DNA of 64,000 nt, from contig NZ_CZPZ01000012.1 of NCBI RefSeq assembly GCF_001458775.1, forward strand, positions 124,001-188,000, read 5' to 3'. The position numbers were made by a program, and so were the translations under genes. The notes beneath the pieces were generated by a model. The model ran no database searches, had not been told where the DNA came from, and saw only the letters and a list, made by a program, of their open reading frames with translations. Source of the DNA: Candidatus Nitrospira nitrificans (GTDB taxonomy: Bacteria; Nitrospirota; Nitrospiria; Nitrospirales; Nitrospiraceae). Numbering within the stretch: the first letter of the stretch is position 1; every line of letters begins with the position of its first letter. Positions 61,607 to 64,000 of this stretch are shown one piece after another.

Positions 61607-63127
61607 ATGCAGATCAGGGCAGAAGAAATCAGTGCGATCATCAAAGAAAAGATCAAAGGCTTCGACAAGCAGGTCGATGTCAAGGAAACGGGATCCGTCA
61701 TCCAGGTCGGCGACGGCATCGCCAAGGTCTATGGCCTCGACGGAGCCATGGCCGGCGAAATGCTGGAGTTCCCGGGCGGCCTGTCCGGCATCGCGCTGAA
61801 TCTTGAAGAAGACAATGTCGGGGCCGTGTTGATGGGCGACTCCGTCGGCGTCAAGGAAGGTGATCCTGTCAAGCGCACCGGCCGCATCGCGGAAATTCCG
61901 GTGGGTGACGCGTTGATCGGCCGTGTGGTGAACGCGATCGGCCAGCCGATCGACGGCAAGGGAGCCATCAAGTCCTCACTGTCTTCGCGCATCGAAATGG
62001 TCGCCCCTGGCGTCAATACCCGCCAATCGGTTCGGGAGCCATTGCAGACCGGCATCAAGGCCATCGATGCCATGATCCCCATCGGACGCGGACAGCGCGA
62101 ATTGATCATCGGCGATCGTCAGACCGGCAAGACCGCAATCGCCGTCGATACGATCATCAATCAAAAGGGCCTGAACGTGTTCTGTATCTACGTCGCCATC
62201 GGCCAAAAGCGGTCGACCGTCGCGCGCGTCGTCAAGACCCTTGAAGAAAACCATGCGATGGAATACAGCATAGTGGTCTCGGCCAGCGCCAGCGACCCTG
62301 CGCCGATGCAGTTTCTGGCGCCATTTTCTGGCGCCGCGATCGGCGAGTATTTCCGCGACAACGGCAAGCATGCGTTGATTGTCTATGACGATCTATCCAA
62401 GCACGCGGTCGCCTATCGTGAGCTCTCCTTGTTGCTCCGCAGACCGCCGGGCCGCGAAGCCTATCCGGGCGATGTCTTTTATCTGCACTCCCGCCTGCTC
62501 GAACGCGCGGCAAAATTGAGCGACAAGCTCGGCGGCGGCAGTCTCACGGCGTTGCCGATTATCGAAACCCAGGCCGGCGACGTGTCGGCCTACATCCCGA
62601 CGAACGTCATTTCAATCACGGACGGACAGATCTATTTGGGCAGCGATCTCTTTTACTCCGGTATCCGCCCGGCGATCAATGTCGGTCTGTCGGTCTCCCG
62701 GGTCGGAGGATCCGCGCAGATCAAAACCATGAAGCAGGTGGCCGGTACGCTCCGTTTGGACCTCGCGCAATATCGCGAAATGGCGGCGTTCGCCCAGTTC
62801 GGCAGCGAACTCGACAAGGCGACGCAGATGCAGCTGGCTCGCGGCGTCCGCATGGTCGAGCTGTTGAAGCAGGGGCAGTACAAACCGATGCCGGTGGCCG
62901 ACCAGGTCCTCTCGATTTATGCCGGGACGCAAGGTTTCCTCGACGATGTGCCGGTCGACAAGGTGCAGCAGTTCGAGAGCGATCTGCTCCACTATATCCA
63001 GCAGAACCACGCGGAGCTGAAAAAAGAAGTCACCACCATCGGCAAGATCGACGACAAGGTCGGCGGTCGCGTGAAAGAGATCATCACGACTTTCAAGCAG
63101 AAGATGGGGTACGGAGCGAAAGCGTAA
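61607..63127 (+). CDS. atpA: F1F0 ATP synthase alpha subunit
   Basis: 506 residues, normal length. It starts [20 protein letters not shown] behind AAGGAG. The P-loop is [11 protein letters not shown] (about residue 170). The Arg finger region and [20 protein letters not shown] lie in the nucleotide domain, and the C-terminus ends [10 protein letters not shown]. The alpha subunit forms the non-catalytic nucleotide sites of F1 and contributes the arginine finger to catalysis on beta. A hairpin built from 7-base repeats lies between it and atpG. Confidence 0.97.
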   Translation: MQIRAEEISAIIKEKIKGFDKQVDVKETGSVIQVGDGIAKVYGLDGAMAGEMLEFPGGLSGIALNLEEDNVGAVLMGDSVGVKEGDPVKRTGRIAEIPVGDALIGRVVNAIGQPIDGKGAIKSSLSSRIEMVAPGVNTRQSVREPLQTGIKAIDAMIPIGRGQRELIIGDRQTGKTAIAVDTIINQKGLNVFCIYVAIGQKRSTVARVVKTLEENHAMEYSIVVSASASDPAPMQFLAPFSGAAIGEYFRDNGKHALIVYDDLSKHAVAYRELSLLLRRPPGREAYPGDVFYLHSRLLERAAKLSDKLGGGSLTALPIIETQAGDVSAYIPTNVISITDGQIYLGSDLFYSGIRPAINVGLSVSRVGGSAQIKTMKQVAGTLRLDLAQYREMAAFAQFGSELDKATQMQLARGVRMVELLKQGQYKPMPVADQVLSIYAGTQGFLDDVPVDKVQQFESDLLHYIQQNHAELKKEVTTIGKIDDKVGGRVKEIITTFKQKMGYGAKA

Positions 63128-63133
63128 AGCCAT

Positions 63134-63222
63134 GTCATTGGTCAGCGGTCATTCGTCATTGGGCGAATGAAGGCGGCTTCAAGTTGCTCCGTCACAATGA
63201 CCAGTGACTATTGACCATTGAT
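63134..63222. repeat. Hairpin made of inverted heptanucleotide repeats between atpA and atpG
   Basis: The left arm has four 7-base units (GTCATTG, GTCAGCG, GTCATTC, GTCATTG; 63134-63161). The right arm has four inverted units (CAATGAC, CAGTGAC, TATTGAC, CATTGAT; 63195-63222). The arms could pair over about 28 bases with a 33-base loop. The element ends 13 bases before the atpG start, so it may affect transcript processing or translation of atpG. Confidence 0.65.
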
Positions 63223-63235
63223 CTGAAGTACATAC

Positions 63236-64000
63236 ATGCCAAGCTTACAAAGTTTGCGCCGCAAGATCGCGGCGTTTAAGAATACCCAGAAGATCACCAA
63301 GGCCATGAAGATGGTGGCCGCGGCGAAACTCAAGCGGTCGCAAGACCGCATTCTTGCCGCGCGGCCCTATGCCCATAAAATGCGCGGGGTGCTGAGTAAC
63401 CTGAGCCAGCGCGTGAACCGGTCTTCTCATCCGCTTCTGCAGAAGCGCGAAGGAAGGAAGATCGAGGTGCTCGTCGTCACGAGCGACCGTGGGTTGTGCG
63501 GCGGTTTCAACGGCATCATCGTTCGCAAAAGCTCGGAATTCGTCCGGCAGTGCGAAGCGCGAGGCGTACAAGTCCATTTGAGCCTCATCGGTCGCAAAGG
63601 CCGCGACTATTTTCGACGGCGGAACTGGCCGATCCGTCAAGAGTGGACCGGCATCTTCGATAAGTTGAGTTTCGAGCATGCGATCGACATCGGCGGAGAT
63701 CTGACGGATGGTTTCGTGAAAGGCACGTTTGACGAACTGTACGTCGTGTACAACGAATTTAAGTCCGCCATTCAACAACGCGTGATCATCGAAAAGCTGT
63801 TCCCCGTGGATGCGCAGGTTGAGTTCGGTGTCGCGCAAGCGGAAGGACCGACCAGCGGCAGTTATCTGTACGAGCCGGATGAAGCGGCGCTGCTGAGCGC
63901 CTTGGTGCCGAAACATTTCCAGGTACAGGCGTACCGGATTTTATTGGAGTCCGCGGCCGCTGAACACGGCGCCCGCATGGCCGCCATGGATGGGGCGACG
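63236..64000 (+). CDS. atpG: F1F0 ATP synthase gamma subunit, partial at its C-terminus
   Basis: 255 codons are visible and the gene runs off the window. It starts PSLQSLRRKIAAFKNTQKIT-KAMKMVAAAKLKR, the coiled-coil N-terminal helix of the central stalk. VLVVTSDRGLCGGFN is the family signature near residue 80, and the last visible part AAAEHGARMAAMDGAT begins the C-terminal helix. The gamma subunit turns inside the alpha3beta3 ring. Only the last 30-odd residues are missing. Confidence 0.95.
   Translation, partial: MPSLQSLRRKIAAFKNTQKITKAMKMVAAAKLKRSQDRILAARPYAHKMRGVLSNLSQRVNRSSHPLLQKREGRKIEVLVVTSDRGLCGGFNGIIVRKSSEFVRQCEARGVQVHLSLIGRKGRDYFRRRNWPIRQEWTGIFDKLSFEHAIDIGGDLTDGFVKGTFDELYVVYNEFKSAIQQRVIIEKLFPVDAQVEFGVAQAEGPTSGSYLYEPDEAALLSALVPKHFQVQAYRILLESAAAEHGARMAAMDGAT

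Noticed and set aside
63134-63222. Possible CRISPR-like repeats
   Set aside because: The units are 7 bases long with no spacers and are arranged as an inverted pair, so this is a short tandem repeat hairpin.

Overview
This window looks like a chromosomal segment of a GC-rich, diderm, autotroph-type bacterium, most likely a Nitrospira-like member of the Nitrospirota. That placement is an inference. It rests on the outer-membrane gene content (MlaA, AsmA, DUF481 barrel, two OmpA proteins, RND pump), on the style of the small paralogous proteins, and on a structured intergenic repeat (33903-34026) resembling repeats I associate with Nitrospira. No rRNA, complete tRNA, CRISPR array or transposase was found.

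Layout. 1-17.7 kb: partial mlaA, a decayed universal stress gene, a 26-residue membrane peptide, a glutathionyl-hydroquinone reductase, a heavy-metal RND adaptor/pump pair, a FGE-fold protein, GNAT and macro-domain enzymes, a four-CBS protein, an aldehyde dehydrogenase and a Na/Ca exchanger. Two small families with paired members begin here: an L7/L12-like helix plus membrane anchor (12427, 16258) and a zinc ribbon (10380, 47193). 17.8-31 kb: a P2-type cation ATPase behind a sigma-54-like promoter, an unrecognised two-gene unit (21135-23307), and a carbohydrate cluster of GT4 glycosyltransferase, two paralogous MFS carriers around a KEKE-repeat BON protein, and a glycogen-debranching-type glucosidase. 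31-41.5 kb: a second P-type ATPase, a tandem universal stress protein, two CBS proteins, hydrolases, a PII-like protein, AsmA and MscS.

41.7-47.4 kb is the most interesting part. One tight gene string encodes a coiled-coil protein, an inner-membrane OmpA protein with a Roadblock/longin-like cytoplasmic region, a Ras-like small GTPase and a sigma-54 enhancer-binding protein. It is followed by two palindromic enhancer-like sites, a -24/-12 element and two small genes. I read this as a candidate envelope-to-transcription signalling system in which a GTPase sits between a membrane sensor and a sigma-54 activator.

47.6-51.4 kb: a LuxR-type response regulator with Glu at the expected phospho-acceptor position, a DUF481 barrel, MscL, an OmpA lipoprotein and a 50-residue secreted peptide. 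51.5-59.7 kb is an accessory island: three toxin-antitoxin modules (PIN/Phd, BrnT/BrnA, RelE-like/XRE), a broken DUF1810 gene, a broken Z1 helicase next to an intact DNA methyltransferase, and a DUF2130 gene bracketed by two copies of the 3' end of a HEAT-repeat gene. The window ends in the F1 ATP synthase genes atpH, atpA and atpG (partial), with a heptanucleotide-repeat hairpin between atpA and atpG. A heptad array of the same kind lies inside the P2 ATPase gene at 19 kb.
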